This document shows positions 54,075-63,741 of a DNA stretch of 64,000 nt, one piece after another (position 1 is the first letter of the stretch; the number at the start of each line of letters is the position of its first letter). The DNA lies in contig CM051015.1 in NCBI GenBank assembly GCA_027704905.1, forward strand, positions 21,779,604 to 21,843,603, in the 5' to 3' direction. A program made the position numbers and the translations under genes. A model generated the notes under the pieces. It was not told the origin of the DNA. It did not search any database and saw only the letters and a program-made list of their open reading frames with translations. This DNA is from Muraenolepis orangiensis (Eukaryota; Chordata; Actinopteri; Gadiformes; Muraenolepididae).

Positions 54075-57031
54075 CAGTGATTCTTAAACTAGGGGTCGTG
54101 ACCCCAAACGGGGTCGGCAAAAACTTCCGTGGGGTCGCAAAATTATTTGTTACTTCAGTCGGAAATTAGCTGTTATAACACCTGGTGAAACAACGAAAAA
54201 TAAAATGTCAATACAATGAAAATCTGCCTTTTTCTCATTCCTACACGCTGTTAAGAGGGAGAGAGAGAGAGAGAAAAAAAGTTGCCCAGCTTTAAATGGC
54301 GTTTCGAATCGTTTATTGGTCCTATGATAGAAACAATGTAACAATCTGCGCCCACTGTTCAAACTCAATTTCTTCCCGGTTTTTTTACAATACGTCATAG
54401 TTAACTCGCCACGTTACTAGCCACGTTTGTGATACTAGCCACTTTTTTAGCCACTAGCCTAGTTATAACTTTCATCAAAAATGGACAGGTGGCTGCTAAA
54501 AAACAATGATATGAGCTCAGAAGTGCCATCTACCTCCAGTTGTGCACCTACTCCTCCGCGATCCTCAGATGGGACAAGTTTGGCCGGTGGTGAGAATAAA
54601 AAAGACCCACCAACGAGGCGTCGCCGATACCTGAAAGAATTTCTTAAATATGGATTCACGTGCCAGGTAAAACATGAGCTCGACCACCCACAGTGTGTTA
54701 TTTGCGGCGATGTTCTGGCACATGAAAGTTTAAAGCCCACAAAAATGAGACGACATCTCGAAAGCCGACATCCAGATGATGCTCAGAAACCCATGACATT
54801 TTTTTTACGAAAAGAAGCTGCGCTGCATGGGCAAAAGACCGTTGTGCATAGCCAAGCTACTGTGCCCACCAAAGCCTTGGCAGCGTCATACAAAGTGGCC
54901 CACCTTGTAGCCAAAGCACAAAAGCCACACACAATTGCTGAAAGCCTCATCCTTCCTGCAGCAATTGCGATGACCACAGCAATGCATGGTGAAAAGATCG
55001 CAAGTGTGCTTAAACAGATTCCCCTCTCCAATGATACCATGTCCAAACGCATTAACGACATCGCTAATGATATGAAATGCCAGCTCATCGAGAGAGTGAA
55101 AAACAGCCGGTTTTCTTTGCAGTTAGACGAGTCTACTGACTTGACTAATGTAGCCCATTTAATGGTTTTCATTCGCTACAGTCATGACGGGAAACTGCAT
55201 GAGGACATGCTGTGCTGCTCTCCGATGGAAGGAAGATGTACTGGTGGAGACATTTTTAACTGTCTTAATGGTTGGATGGAGGAGACAGGCCTGGATTGGG
55301 ATAAATGCATAAGCATATGCACTGACGGTGCCGGGGCTATGATGGGAAAACACAAAGGGCTGAAAGCCAAGGTCCTTAGCGTTGCACCACATGTCAAGTT
55401 CACACACTGCATTATCCATAGGGAGGCCCTGGCATCCAAGACACTTGAACCCGAGCTTAACAATGTTCTTCAAACAGCAATCCAAATAGTGAATTCGATC
55501 AAATCGCGCCCTTTAAATTCACGACTCTTCGCCCTTCTCTGCCAGGAAATGGGGTCTGCACATGAATCCCTTCTTTTTCATTCAGAGGTAAGGTGGCTTT
55601 CACGGGGCAAAGTTCTTACACGCCTGTTCGAGTTGCGAAGCGAGGTGCGCACCTTCCTCTCAGACGTGCATTCCCCTCTTGCAGACCATCTTACTGACTC
55701 GAGATGGTTATCACGTCTTGCATACCTGGCGTGCATATTTGACAAATTAAATAGTCTCAACCTGTCACTACAAGGCCCCAGCACAAACATCCTGACCCTC
55801 TCAGACAAAGTGAATGCTTTCACAAAAAAATTGCAGCGTTGGGCAGCCCGTGCAGAGAGTGGGGACTTTGAAATGTTCTCGGAGCTGCACGACTTTTTGG
55901 AGAGTGACATGAATGCCAATTCATTGAAAGAGTCAATAACCTGTCATCTTCGTAGTCTCCTCGACAAATTCAATCAGTACTTCCTCACGGAGAATGTAGA
56001 GCCTTTTGACTGGGTACGACAACCATTCACCAACTGCTCCTCAAACAACCTGCCATCTGAGCTCGAGGATGCGCTGATTGAGCTGTCCAGCGACCGCACA
56101 TTGCAGGCGTCGTTTGCCTCAAAAACTCTAGATGAATTCTGGCTGTCAGTTGTGCAGGAATACCCCGGGTTGTCCAAGGCTGCCATGGACATCCTCACGC
56201 CGTTTGGATCAACCTATCTGTGCGAAAAGACATTTTCGTCCCTGGCCTACATAAAGAACAAATACAGATGTCGTCTCAACAGCATGGAGGAGAATCTTCG
56301 TGTTGCTGTGAGCAGCATCGATCCTCGAATTGACCTGCTATGCTCGCGGAAGCAGGCCCATCCTTCTCATTGACATGGCGTCCGTTATAAGAGGAAGTGA
56401 GATCGTTCCAATCATACACACTCTCTGTTGACTCTTGACTCCCGTTTGATTTGGACATTTGTTTCATTGCTTTGTTTGTTCCAGTTCTTGTTTGCGTTAA
56501 TAAATTGTTGCCGCCCAGGCCTTTTCTTACACATTGCCTATTTGTTTTTGCTTGATTGACAGTCGTTACCATGGGTTTGCAATGCATAACGTTGTCCTGG
56601 CAACGCGATTTACAGCCCGCCTCCAAACAACCAAACTGCAGATGGCATTGCTGTTTCTTTCAAAATGTAAATTAATCAATGTTACGAGGTGAAAATCACT
56701 ACCAATCGAAACATGTCGAGGCGTTTATGTATTCTTCTGGAGTATTAAAAGGAAAAGTTTGCGCTAGCATGAAAGATAAAGTTTATATAAAAATAATCTC
56801 TTCTGTATCACTCAAATCATTGGAGACGCAAACTCGTAAATTAATTCACACAAAATCGTTCCTTTTCCATAAAATAATCGTCCATACGTTGTTAATTTGT
56901 TTGGATTGGAACAAAAAATCGGTTGCTACGGAAACGTGACGTCACACTTACACACTTTTGGGAAAGTGGGGTCACCAAACCTCTCCAGTTTTTTTTGTGG
57001 GGTCGTCAGACAAAAAGTTTAAGAACCACTG
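54075..57031 (+). mobile_element. Complete hAT-Charlie DNA transposon (2957 bp)
   Basis: Terminal inverted repeats CAGTGATTCTTAAACT and AGTTTAAGAACCACTG (one mismatch), with GGGGTCG subterminal words at both ends. A perfect 8-bp target duplication GCCTAGGA (54067-54074, 57032-57039) has the CTAG-centred form preferred by Charlie elements. It encodes one intact transposase on the plus strand. The parts outside the ORF (54081-54480, 56374-57031) are non-coding. Inserted in gag of a retrotransposon with identical LTRs, it must be younger still. Confidence 0.95.
54481..56373 (+). CDS. hAT-Charlie transposase, intact (630 aa)
   Basis: Catalyses cut-and-paste transposition through terminal-repeat binding and an RNase H-like DDE core. 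Residues 60-97 form a BED-type zinc finger (C72, C75, H92, H97; CVICGDVLAHESLKPTKMRR). The core begins near 210, with the first Asp in LQLDESTD (about 216) and the second in CTDGAGAM (about 282). The C-terminal hAT dimerisation region has YLCEKTFSSLAYIKNKYRCR (about 590). The length is usual for ZBED5/SCAND3-like transposases. No stop or frameshift, starting at the first ATG after the left end. It may still be active; no host-gene role is suggested by the context. Confidence 0.93.
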   Translation: MDRWLLKNNDMSSEVPSTSSCAPTPPRSSDGTSLAGGENKKDPPTRRRRYLKEFLKYGFTCQVKHELDHPQCVICGDVLAHESLKPTKMRRHLESRHPDDAQKPMTFFLRKEAALHGQKTVVHSQATVPTKALAASYKVAHLVAKAQKPHTIAESLILPAAIAMTTAMHGEKIASVLKQIPLSNDTMSKRINDIANDMKCQLIERVKNSRFSLQLDESTDLTNVAHLMVFIRYSHDGKLHEDMLCCSPMEGRCTGGDIFNCLNGWMEETGLDWDKCISICTDGAGAMMGKHKGLKAKVLSVAPHVKFTHCIIHREALASKTLEPELNNVLQTAIQIVNSIKSRPLNSRLFALLCQEMGSAHESLLFHSEVRWLSRGKVLTRLFELRSEVRTFLSDVHSPLADHLTDSRWLSRLAYLACIFDKLNSLNLSLQGPSTNILTLSDKVNAFTKKLQRWAARAESGDFEMFSELHDFLESDMNANSLKESITCHLRSLLDKFNQYFLTENVEPFDWVRQPFTNCSSNNLPSELEDALIELSSDRTLQASFASKTLDEFWLSVVQEYPGLSKAAMDILTPFGSTYLCEKTFSSLAYIKNKYRCRLNSMEENLRVAVSSIDPRIDLLCSRKQAHPSH

Positions 57032-57434
57032 GCCTAGGAGACAACAAGCCCTCCGTACACATGGACATCATGCTAAAACTGCTAGGTGCGGAGGAGCCTA
57101 ATTTTTTATTCATGGAGATGTTTCTGCAACATATGCCGCCACACGTCCAGACAGCGCTCGCTAACACCCACATAACGGAGCCCCGCGAGTTGGCTGAAGA
57201 GGCTGACCGTTACTTCCTGGCTACCCAGTGTTTCGCCCCAGAAGTACTGGCCCCGACACGTAGCTACACCCCGCCTGGCAGGGATGTGCTAGCCGGCGGG
57301 AGCACCGGGACCGCTAACGGCCGTGCTAACACTGGCATGTGTTATTTCCACGCTCGTTTCGGACCAAAAGCCAACAAGTGCGTTCCCCCCTGTAACTACA
57401 AGCCGACGGGAAACGACAGGGCCTGCGCTCAGTA

Positions 57435-60400
57435 GTGGCCGCGAGCGTGGGCATAACAAACCGGCTCCTGTTCATCAGGGACTCTTGCTCCGGGCGCGAA
57501 TTCCTTTGCGACACCGGGGCTCAGAGGAGCGTCCTGCCAGCTTCTGTGGGCGACACCGCAAGAGGAGACCACGGCCCGCATTTGATGTCCGCTAATGACA
57601 CCCCTATCCGCACCTATGGCACGAGGACAGTAGACCTGTGTTTCGGGGGACAGCGGTTCACATGGGACTTTGTCACGGCCGACATCTCTTTCCCCCTCCT
57701 CGGCGCGGATTTCCTGTGCGCCCACGGGCTGCTGGTGGACGTTAAGAACAGCCGCCTGGTGGACGCTATGACGTTTTCCTCGCTCGCATGCGTCCGCGGC
57801 GAGGCAGCATACGGCGGGCTCTCCAGCTCACTCTCGGAAGGTAACAGCTACCAGCGACTTCTCGGTGAGTTTCCCAGCTTGACGCAACCCACTTTCTCCG
57901 CCGCCACTACTAAACACGGGGTCGAGCACCACATCGACACTAACGGCCCTCCGGTCTACGCTAGGGCCCGACGGCTCAACCCTGACAGGCTGGCGGTCGC
58001 TAAGGCTGAGTTTGCCAATATGGAACGTCTGGGCATCATCCGCCGCTCAGACAGCCCGTGGGCATCACCGCTCCACATCGTCCCCAAGCCAGACGGCGGG
58101 TGGCGGCCGTGTGGAGACTACCGCCGCCTTAACGACGCTACTACTCCGGACCGCTACCCGGTCCCTCACATCCAGGACTTCTCTGCACACCTGGCGGGCA
58201 AGCTGGTGTTCTCCAAGGTGGACCTGGTGCGTGGCTACCACCAGGTTCCGGTACACCCCTCAGACGTCCCCAAAACGGCGGTAGTCACGCCGTTCGGACT
58301 TTTTGAGTTCTTGCGCATGCCGTTTGGTCTTAAAAACGCAGCGCAGTCCTTTCAGCGGTTAATGGATGCGACACTAAGGGACATGCCATTCCTTTTTGTT
58401 TACTTAGATGACATACTCGTCGCCAGCTCCTCTGAGGAGGAGCACCAGGCACATCTGCGGATCCTTTTCGAAAGGCTTACCCAACACGGCCTTATTGTCA
58501 ACCCGGCAAAGTGTCTGTTCGGGGTGTCCTCCATCCACTTCCTCGGTCATCTCATCACCAAAGAGGGGGCCGCCCCCCTCCCGGCGAAAGTGGAAGCTGT
58601 ATCCGCTTTTCCCCGACCAAACACAGCTCGGGCGCTCCGGGAGTTCCTCGGGATGGTAACCTTTTACCACCGGTTCATCCCCCGGGCCGCCCACACCATG
58701 CGCCCGCTGTACGAGGCTCTCAAGGACAAGTCCCCCGGCCAGACCATCGACTGGACGGCCGAAAGGGAGTCCGCCTTCGATGCCACCAAGGCCGCCCTGA
58801 GCCAAGCCGCCATGTTGGCTCACCCGTCGCACAAGGCCCCTATCGCTATTACCACCGATGCGTCCGACTATGCCGTCGGAGCGGTACACGAGCAATGGGT
58901 CGACGGCGCCTGGCAACCGCTCGCCTTTTTCAGCCGGCAGTTGACCCCCAGGGAACGCAAGTACAGCACGTTCGACAGAGAACTACTTGGCCTCTGGTTG
59001 GCGATTCGCCACTTCCGGTTCCTGCTGGAAGGTCGGGACTTTGCAGCGTTTGTGGACCACAAACCGCTCACATTCTGCATGTCCAAGGTGGCAGAGCCGT
59101 GGTCCGCTCGCCAACAGCGACAGCTGTCGTATATATCGGAGTATACGACAGACATCCGACACATCGCTGGGAAAGACAACGTGGTCGCGGACTGCCTCTC
59201 CAGAGCGGTCATCGGAGCCGTGCAGCTGGGCCTCGACTACGCCAGCATGAGCACGGACCAAGCCTTGGACCACGGGATCCAGACCCTCAGAGCTTCAGAC
59301 ACGGGGTTGCGCCTGGAGGAGGTCGCAGTCGGCGACTCAGGCGCAATGTTGTGGTGTGATGTCTCCACGGGCCAACCCCGGCCGCTAGTCCCTGTGAACT
59401 GGCGCCGACCCGTTTTTGAGGCGATACACAACCTTTCCCACCCCGGCAGGAAGCCTTCCGTGAGGCTAGTGTCGCATAAATTTGTGTGGCAGGGACTCAA
59501 GAAGGACGTGAAGACCTGGGTTGACACATGCGTGGCCTGTCAACGGGCTAAGGTGCACCGACACACTAGAGCCCCTTTCGAGCCTTTTACGGTTCCCGAG
59601 AGGAGGTTCGACCACGTTAATGTGGACCTCGTGGGTCCACTTCCCACATCTCATGGGTTCACCTACCTCTTCACTATGGTGGACAGGACGACCCGCTGGC
59701 CCGAGGCCGTTCCCCTCACCTCAACGGCAGCTTCCGACGTGGCCCGCGCATTCATCGGCACGTGGGTCGCGCGTTTCGGGACACCGTCCGACCTCTCCTC
59801 TGACCGCGGTTCCCAGTTTACGTCGGAGCTATGGAGTGCGGTTGCTGAAGTTCTGGGGGTCAAGCTACATCGCACCACCGCCTATCACCCCCAGGCTAAC
59901 GGTTTGTGTGAGCGGTTCCACCGATCCATGAAGGCAAGCCTACGCGCTAGCTTGACGGATGGCAACTGGGTGGATAAGCTTCCGTGGGTGATGCTTGGCC
60001 TCAGGTGCGCCCCTAAAGAGGACCTGCAGTCCTCGTCGGCGGAGCTGGTGTACGGCCAGACTCTACGGGTCCCCGGGGATTTTATTCCGGAGGCCAACAT
60101 GCCCTGGTCTGCGGCCAGGCAGCGCTCCTCCCTACTGGAGACCGCCGGGGCATTCGTTCCCGTCCCCACGTCGCTGCACGGCGCTCCTGCGTTCCAGGTG
60201 TCCCCCGGTCTGCGCTCGGCAGGTTTTGTTTTCATCCGTCACGATGCCCACCGCGGTCCCCTACGTCCCCCTTACGACGGCCCGTTCAGGGTCATAAGAC
60301 ACGGGGATAAGACCTTGGTGGTGGACGTTGGCGGCAAAGCGGAGACGGTCTCCGTGGACAGGATTAAGCCGGCTCATGTGGACGTTTCCAGGCCATTGGA

Positions 60401-60575
60401 GTTGGCCCAACCCCCACGTCGGGGCCGTCCTCCCGTCCCCGTCCCCGCCCCCTTAACCCTGTTGGAGTTCCCGCCTCGTTGGCACCCTTACCCTCCAATT
60501 TTGTCGAGGGCGCGGACGCACTGGCTGCCCCGCCCTCCTCGACACCCGTCGTCCTTACTCGCCGGGGTCGGGTAG
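57435..60575 (+). CDS. pol: Gypsy pol polyprotein (protease, RT, RNase H, integrase)
   Basis: An open frame of 1046 codons in the -1 frame relative to gag, overlapping the gag stop by one base, so expression probably uses frameshifting; no ATG is at its start. Protease DTGAQ near residue 26. RT with FVYLDDILVAS near 321. RNase H with TDASDYAVGAVHEQ near 473. Integrase zinc finger (HPGRKPSVRLVSHKF, CVACQ) near 668-700. rve core with VDLVGP (about 728), SDRGSQF (about 789) and the Glu in LCERFHR (about 823). A C-terminal domain ends at 60575, just before the polypurine tract. All catalytic motifs are present. Confidence 0.93.
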   Translation: MAASVGITNRLLFIRDSCSGREFLCDTGAQRSVLPASVGDTARGDHGPHLMSANDTPIRTYGTRTVDLCFGGQRFTWDFVTADISFPLLGADFLCAHGLLVDVKNSRLVDAMTFSSLACVRGEAAYGGLSSSLSEGNSYQRLLGEFPSLTQPTFSAATTKHGVEHHIDTNGPPVYARARRLNPDRLAVAKAEFANMERLGIIRRSDSPWASPLHIVPKPDGGWRPCGDYRRLNDATTPDRYPVPHIQDFSAHLAGKLVFSKVDLVRGYHQVPVHPSDVPKTAVVTPFGLFEFLRMPFGLKNAAQSFQRLMDATLRDMPFLFVYLDDILVASSSEEEHQAHLRILFERLTQHGLIVNPAKCLFGVSSIHFLGHLITKEGAAPLPAKVEAVSAFPRPNTARALREFLGMVTFYHRFIPRAAHTMRPLYEALKDKSPGQTIDWTAERESAFDATKAALSQAAMLAHPSHKAPIAITTDASDYAVGAVHEQWVDGAWQPLAFFSRQLTPRERKYSTFDRELLGLWLAIRHFRFLLEGRDFAAFVDHKPLTFCMSKVAEPWSARQQRQLSYISEYTTDIRHIAGKDNVVADCLSRAVIGAVQLGLDYASMSTDQALDHGIQTLRASDTGLRLEEVAVGDSGAMLWCDVSTGQPRPLVPVNWRRPVFEAIHNLSHPGRKPSVRLVSHKFVWQGLKKDVKTWVDTCVACQRAKVHRHTRAPFEPFTVPERRFDHVNVDLVGPLPTSHGFTYLFTMVDRTTRWPEAVPLTSTAASDVARAFIGTWVARFGTPSDLSSDRGSQFTSELWSAVAEVLGVKLHRTTAYHPQANGLCERFHRSMKASLRASLTDGNWVDKLPWVMLGLRCAPKEDLQSSSAELVYGQTLRVPGDFIPEANMPWSAARQRSSLLETAGAFVPVPTSLHGAPAFQVSPGLRSAGFVFIRHDAHRGPLRPPYDGPFRVIRHGDKTLVVDVGGKAETVSVDRIKPAHVDVSRPLELAQPPRRGRPPVPVPAPLTLLEFPPRWHPYPPILSRARTHWLPRPPRHPSSLLAGVG

Positions 60576-60629
60576 TGGTCCCTCCCCGGCGCGGGGATTT
60601 TGACTATGGGTGAATTCTGGGGGGGCTTG

Positions 60630-60821
60630 TGTGGTGAGTTACATAATTCACCTGGGAACTATGGTTGGGGGGGCGTGCTCCCGCACGGACTGTTTTGAGC
60701 ACCGGACTTGTTCTTGTTCCGGTTAGCGTTCTAGTTGCTACTGTGTGTTTTTATATGGCTAATAAAACCACAAGTTCCTCTTTTGATACACCGCCTCCGA
60801 CTCCCATCTTTCGGCACTACA
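60630..60821 (+). repeat. 3' LTR
   Basis: Same 192 bases as the 5' LTR by direct reading, followed by ATATATAGG. Confidence 0.9.
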
Positions 60822-60947
60822 ATATATAGGAAACTGAATGTCTATTATGAGTGAGGAGGACAAGTGGTCGTGTTGCGTCAAAACGTTAAGTTTTCACGTA
60901 ACTTAGACTTAAAATGGAAAACGAAGGCTCGCTGCTGTTGGGCTCCA
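60822..60947. other. Flank of the gypsy element, no gene
   Basis: Continues the sequence interrupted at 53538. A short plus-strand open stretch before the insertion (MTLSKTAQRKRLALVARPP near 53460) could once have continued here, but nothing is recognised. Confidence 0.3.
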
Positions 60948-61018
60948 AGATACAAGATACACAATATTTTTATTTGCCATTTGTGACAAGTACATTGGAA
61001 CGCTTACTCCTCATCCAA
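60948..61018 (-). mobile_element. LINE 3' tail (CAAGATA family)
   Basis: CCAAGATACAAGATACACAA, then TTTTATTTGCCATTTGTGAC: the same tail as in the TLR7 relics and at 15245. Confidence 0.8.
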
Positions 61019-61168
61019 AGGGTGTGAGTTATCGTGATTGGTTGACACGGTGTGGGAGGAGGATGGGGCCATGTGAGGGCGAGGCCAACTACTACCTAAT
61101 GAAGACACCTGGGACTCCACTGGTTGTGTGATTCTCAGTAAACATTTGTTTTGTTTTTAATCATTTAA

Positions 61169-61435
61169 AGTCAAAGTCAAAGTCAATTTTATGGTCAAAT
61201 TTCCACATGTGTTATACATGTAGAAATCTGAAACACCGTTTCTCACAAGACTAAACAAAGGGCCCAGACAAAAAAGGTGGTACAAAAAGTAAGTAATAAA
61301 TATATTGACAAAAACACAATCAACAGAACATGAGTTTGACATTTACCGCAAGTATCCTTTAGTGCAGAATGTTGTTTAAATTATATTTGCAATAGCAGCA
61401 GAAATGAATAGATAAAGTGACTAGTGTTGGATGTG
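61169..61435 (-). mobile_element. L2-clade LINE 3' UTR (TCAAAG tail)
   Basis: AAGTCAAAGTCAAAGTCAAT tandem followed by TTTATGGTCAAATTTCC. Ends near a (GT)n/G-run at 61436-61470. It may be the 3' end of the RT fragment at 63052-63251, separated by the insertions between. Confidence 0.65.
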
Positions 61436-61485
61436 GGTGTGTGTGTGTGTGGAGTGGGGGGGGGAGGGGGGAGGTTAAATACCAA

Positions 61486-62162
61486 GGGCCGGTTGTTCAA
61501 AGGGTGCTTAACTTAATCAGTCGTTAAGTCTTAATCAGGCCTTAAATGTCCTAATCAGTCGTTATCAGGGAAACACTGAATAGCAATTTTATTTTTAAAG
61601 ATTTTATATATTAATTATATATTAATTATTTCGATTTATATGTTGTATATATGTTAATTGTTTCTTTCTTGATTGTATCTTCCTGTCATCTCCTCTTAAT
61701 AACTCTAAAGATGGAGCTTTCTGCTAACTAGCTAACGCTAGTTAGCAGAAAGAGAAAAAATATATTTTTCCTTAGCAGAAGTTAATCTGTTAACAGAGTT
61801 GGTAGAGGAGAGCAGGGAAACACTGAATAGCGATTTTTTAAAAGGTTTTAATATATTTATTATATATTAATTATTTCGATTTATATGTTGTGTATATGTT
61901 AATTGTTGTCTTTCTTGATGGTATCTTCTCTAGCGATGTTGATTCATGTTGTGGAGCAGCAAAAAGTTGGGAAAAAGCTAACCAAGAATCACTTGTAATG
62001 TCTTAATCATAGTTGAATACACCTCCAGCCAGTGATTAAAGTTAATGACTGGTTAATCACAGGTGGACCACTAATGACCCTTTGAACAACCCGATTTAAC
62101 CATGCGTTAATAGTTAACCACTTATTAGCTGATTTAACGACTGGTTTTAAACAACCGGCCCC
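61486..62162. mobile_element. MITE with long terminal inverted repeats
   Basis: Left end GGGCCGGTTGTTCAAAGG and right end AAACAACCGGCCCC are inverted copies. Subterminal TTAACTTAATCAG/TTAACGACTGG words also mirror each other. Inside, a ~115-bp block (GGGAAACACTGAATAGC... to GTATCTTC) is tandemly repeated at about 61570 and 61816. No transposase is present. The superfamily is not assigned (Harbinger-like TIR style is possible). Confidence 0.75.
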
Positions 62163-62370
62163 AGGATGTTGATTCATGTTGTGGAGCAGCAAAAAGTTGG
62201 GCAAAAGCTAGACAATAATCACTTGAAATGTCTTAATCATAGTTAAATACACCTTCAATCAGGAATTAAAGTTAACGACTGGTTAACCGCACGTTGACCA
62301 ATAAACACCCTTTGAACAACCCAATTTAACCATGCATTAAAAGTTAACCACTGATTAGCTGATTTAAGAG
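62163..62370. repeat. Partial direct duplication of the MITE right half
   Basis: ATGTTGATTCATGTTGTGGA through GCATTAAAAGTTAACCACTG repeats 61936-62134 with about 10% differences, then passes into GGGAGAGA-rich simple sequence (62371-62420). It lacks the terminal CCGGCCCC. Confidence 0.8.
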
Positions 62371-62420
62371 GTAGAGAGGGGGGAGAGAGGGGAGAGAAGG
62401 GAGAGAAGGGAGAAAGGTCA

Positions 62421-63051
62421 GAGGGAGGGGAGAGTCTCCACACTGGCTCCCTGTAGCTGCTCGCATACAGTTCAAGACCTTGGTGCTAGCCTACAAGGCA
62501 GTAAAAGGAACTGCTCAATCCTACCTCCAAGCAATGGTCAAGGCCTACATCCCAACCCATCCACTGAGCTCTGCTTCTTCGGGCCGTCTGCTTGCCCCCT
62601 CGCTTAGGGGCCCCTTGTGGCCGATCTACGCGGTCACGGCTCTTCTCCGTCCTGTGGCCCCATTTTGGTGGAACAAACTCCCCACGGAGGTCATGACTGC
62701 AGAGTCCCCATCTTCCACCGCAGGCTGAAAACCCATCTCTTCAGGACACACTACCTGGATCCTTCCTCGTAGCGCTAAGTCGATTATCTAAGTAGATTAC
62801 ATATTATAGATAGGTAGATATTGTTCTAGATATTGTTATGTATTGTTTGCCAACTTATTGTACTTTTCCCTTACTGTACTTTTACCTGAACATATTGTAC
62901 TTCTACCTGAGCACTGGCTCAGTTATTGGAGACGTGTTAGGAATGAAATGCACTTTTGACTTCTGGTGACGAGTTGTTCTCTCACCTTCCTTTGTTGAAA
63001 CACACTATCGTAAGTCGCTTTGGATAAAAGTGTCTGCTTAATGACTGTAAT
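62421..63051 (+). mobile_element. L2-clade LINE 3' end
   Basis: Encodes FKTLVLAYKAVKGTAQSYLQ, AMVKAYIPTHPLSS and APFWWNKLPTEV, the usual C-terminus of fish L2 RT ORFs, with one stop (CGATCTAC). Its 3' end is CGTAAGTCGCTTTGGATAAA then GTGTCTGCTTAATGACTG. Confidence 0.8.
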
Positions 63052-63251
63052 GGAATCTGTAAGCTGTTCCTGAGCCTGGTGGTCCTTGAGCGGAGGCTGC
63101 GGGACCTTCTCCCCGAAGGAGGCAGGAGGCTGAACAGGCAGTTGGAAGGGTGGGTGGGGTCACCCACCAGGCCGAGGGCTTGGCGGGTGAGGGCGGATGT
63201 TGTGAATTCCCTATGGGAGTGAGACACCAAACCACAGCGTGACGCAGCCAA
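63052..63251 (-). mobile_element. L2-clade RT C-terminal fragment
   Basis: The minus strand encodes LTRQALGLVGDPTHPSNCLF, LLPPSGRRSRSLRSRTTRLR and NSLQIPLQSL. It lies tail to tail with the preceding L2 end. Confidence 0.75.
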
Positions 63252-63682
63252 GAGAAGTGTGTTACAAGCGTAGGGTTATGTTACGGTATGTTATGTTAAG
63301 GTCTGGCGTCAGTTGTTTATTTGCCTCTGGATATGGACACACTTTTTCATACTAAGAAACCAACCCGAGATACCAACAAATATACATATATCTCTTTTGT
63401 TTCTCCCATTAGGATCAATAAAACGATTTGTAATGGTACAACTCCAAACCATTAAATATCTGTCCACGAAAAAAACAATGCATCTGCAATGGAAACCGAT
63501 GCATAATTCTGTAATGGACAAAATACAATCTATGAAATCGCTACATTATGGAAACCATTAGGTAATGACTGTGATGGTGTTGTATTGGAAACCTTTTCAG
63601 GAGAGAGGTACTGTTTTAAGACAGCAGTATTTTACTTTGAAATTACATGGAAACTCCCCATAAATCGAGTTAAACAATCAAT
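63252..63682. other. No gene recognised
   Basis: An 82-codon AT-rich open stretch (63313-63561) shows no domain. Otherwise AT-rich unique sequence. Confidence 0.4.
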
Positions 63683-63684
63683 AT

Positions 63685-63740
<56 letters not shown>

Positions 63741-63741
63741 T
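63683..63741. repeat. (TA)n microsatellite
   Basis: Uninterrupted AT dinucleotides, at the position that in other units precedes the upstream region. Confidence 0.95.

Larger units (their letters stand above)
53781..57435 (+). pseudogene. gag: gag of the young gypsy, split by a hAT insertion
   Basis: Starts MAISPFFVKLPEFWENAA (53781) and runs to the target site at 54067-54074. It resumes at 57040 (DNKPSVHMDIMLKLLGAEE) and ends at TAG 57433, after a Cys-containing C-terminal segment (GMCYFHARFGPKANKC) that may be a nucleocapsid remnant. The frame before and after the insertion is consistent (insert plus one target copy is 2965 bp), so the gene was open before the hAT arrived. As found it cannot make a full Gag. 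Confidence 0.85.
53539..60821 (+). mobile_element. Young Ty3/gypsy retrotransposon carrying a nested hAT
   Basis: Two 192-bp LTRs (53539-53730, 60630-60821) read as identical by eye. A purine tract (ATTCTGGGGGGG) precedes the 3' LTR and ATAT target-site bases lie on both sides (53535-53538, 60822-60825). gag and pol are open except where a 2957-bp hAT-Charlie element splits gag. Without that insert the element is about 4.3 kb. Identical LTRs mean very recent insertion. The remnant at 4032-6513 belongs to the same lineage. Confidence 0.95.

Noticed and set aside
57435..60575. Possible relation between the gypsy pol and TLR8, as both span 1046 codons
   Set aside because: Coincidence of length; the sequences are unrelated.
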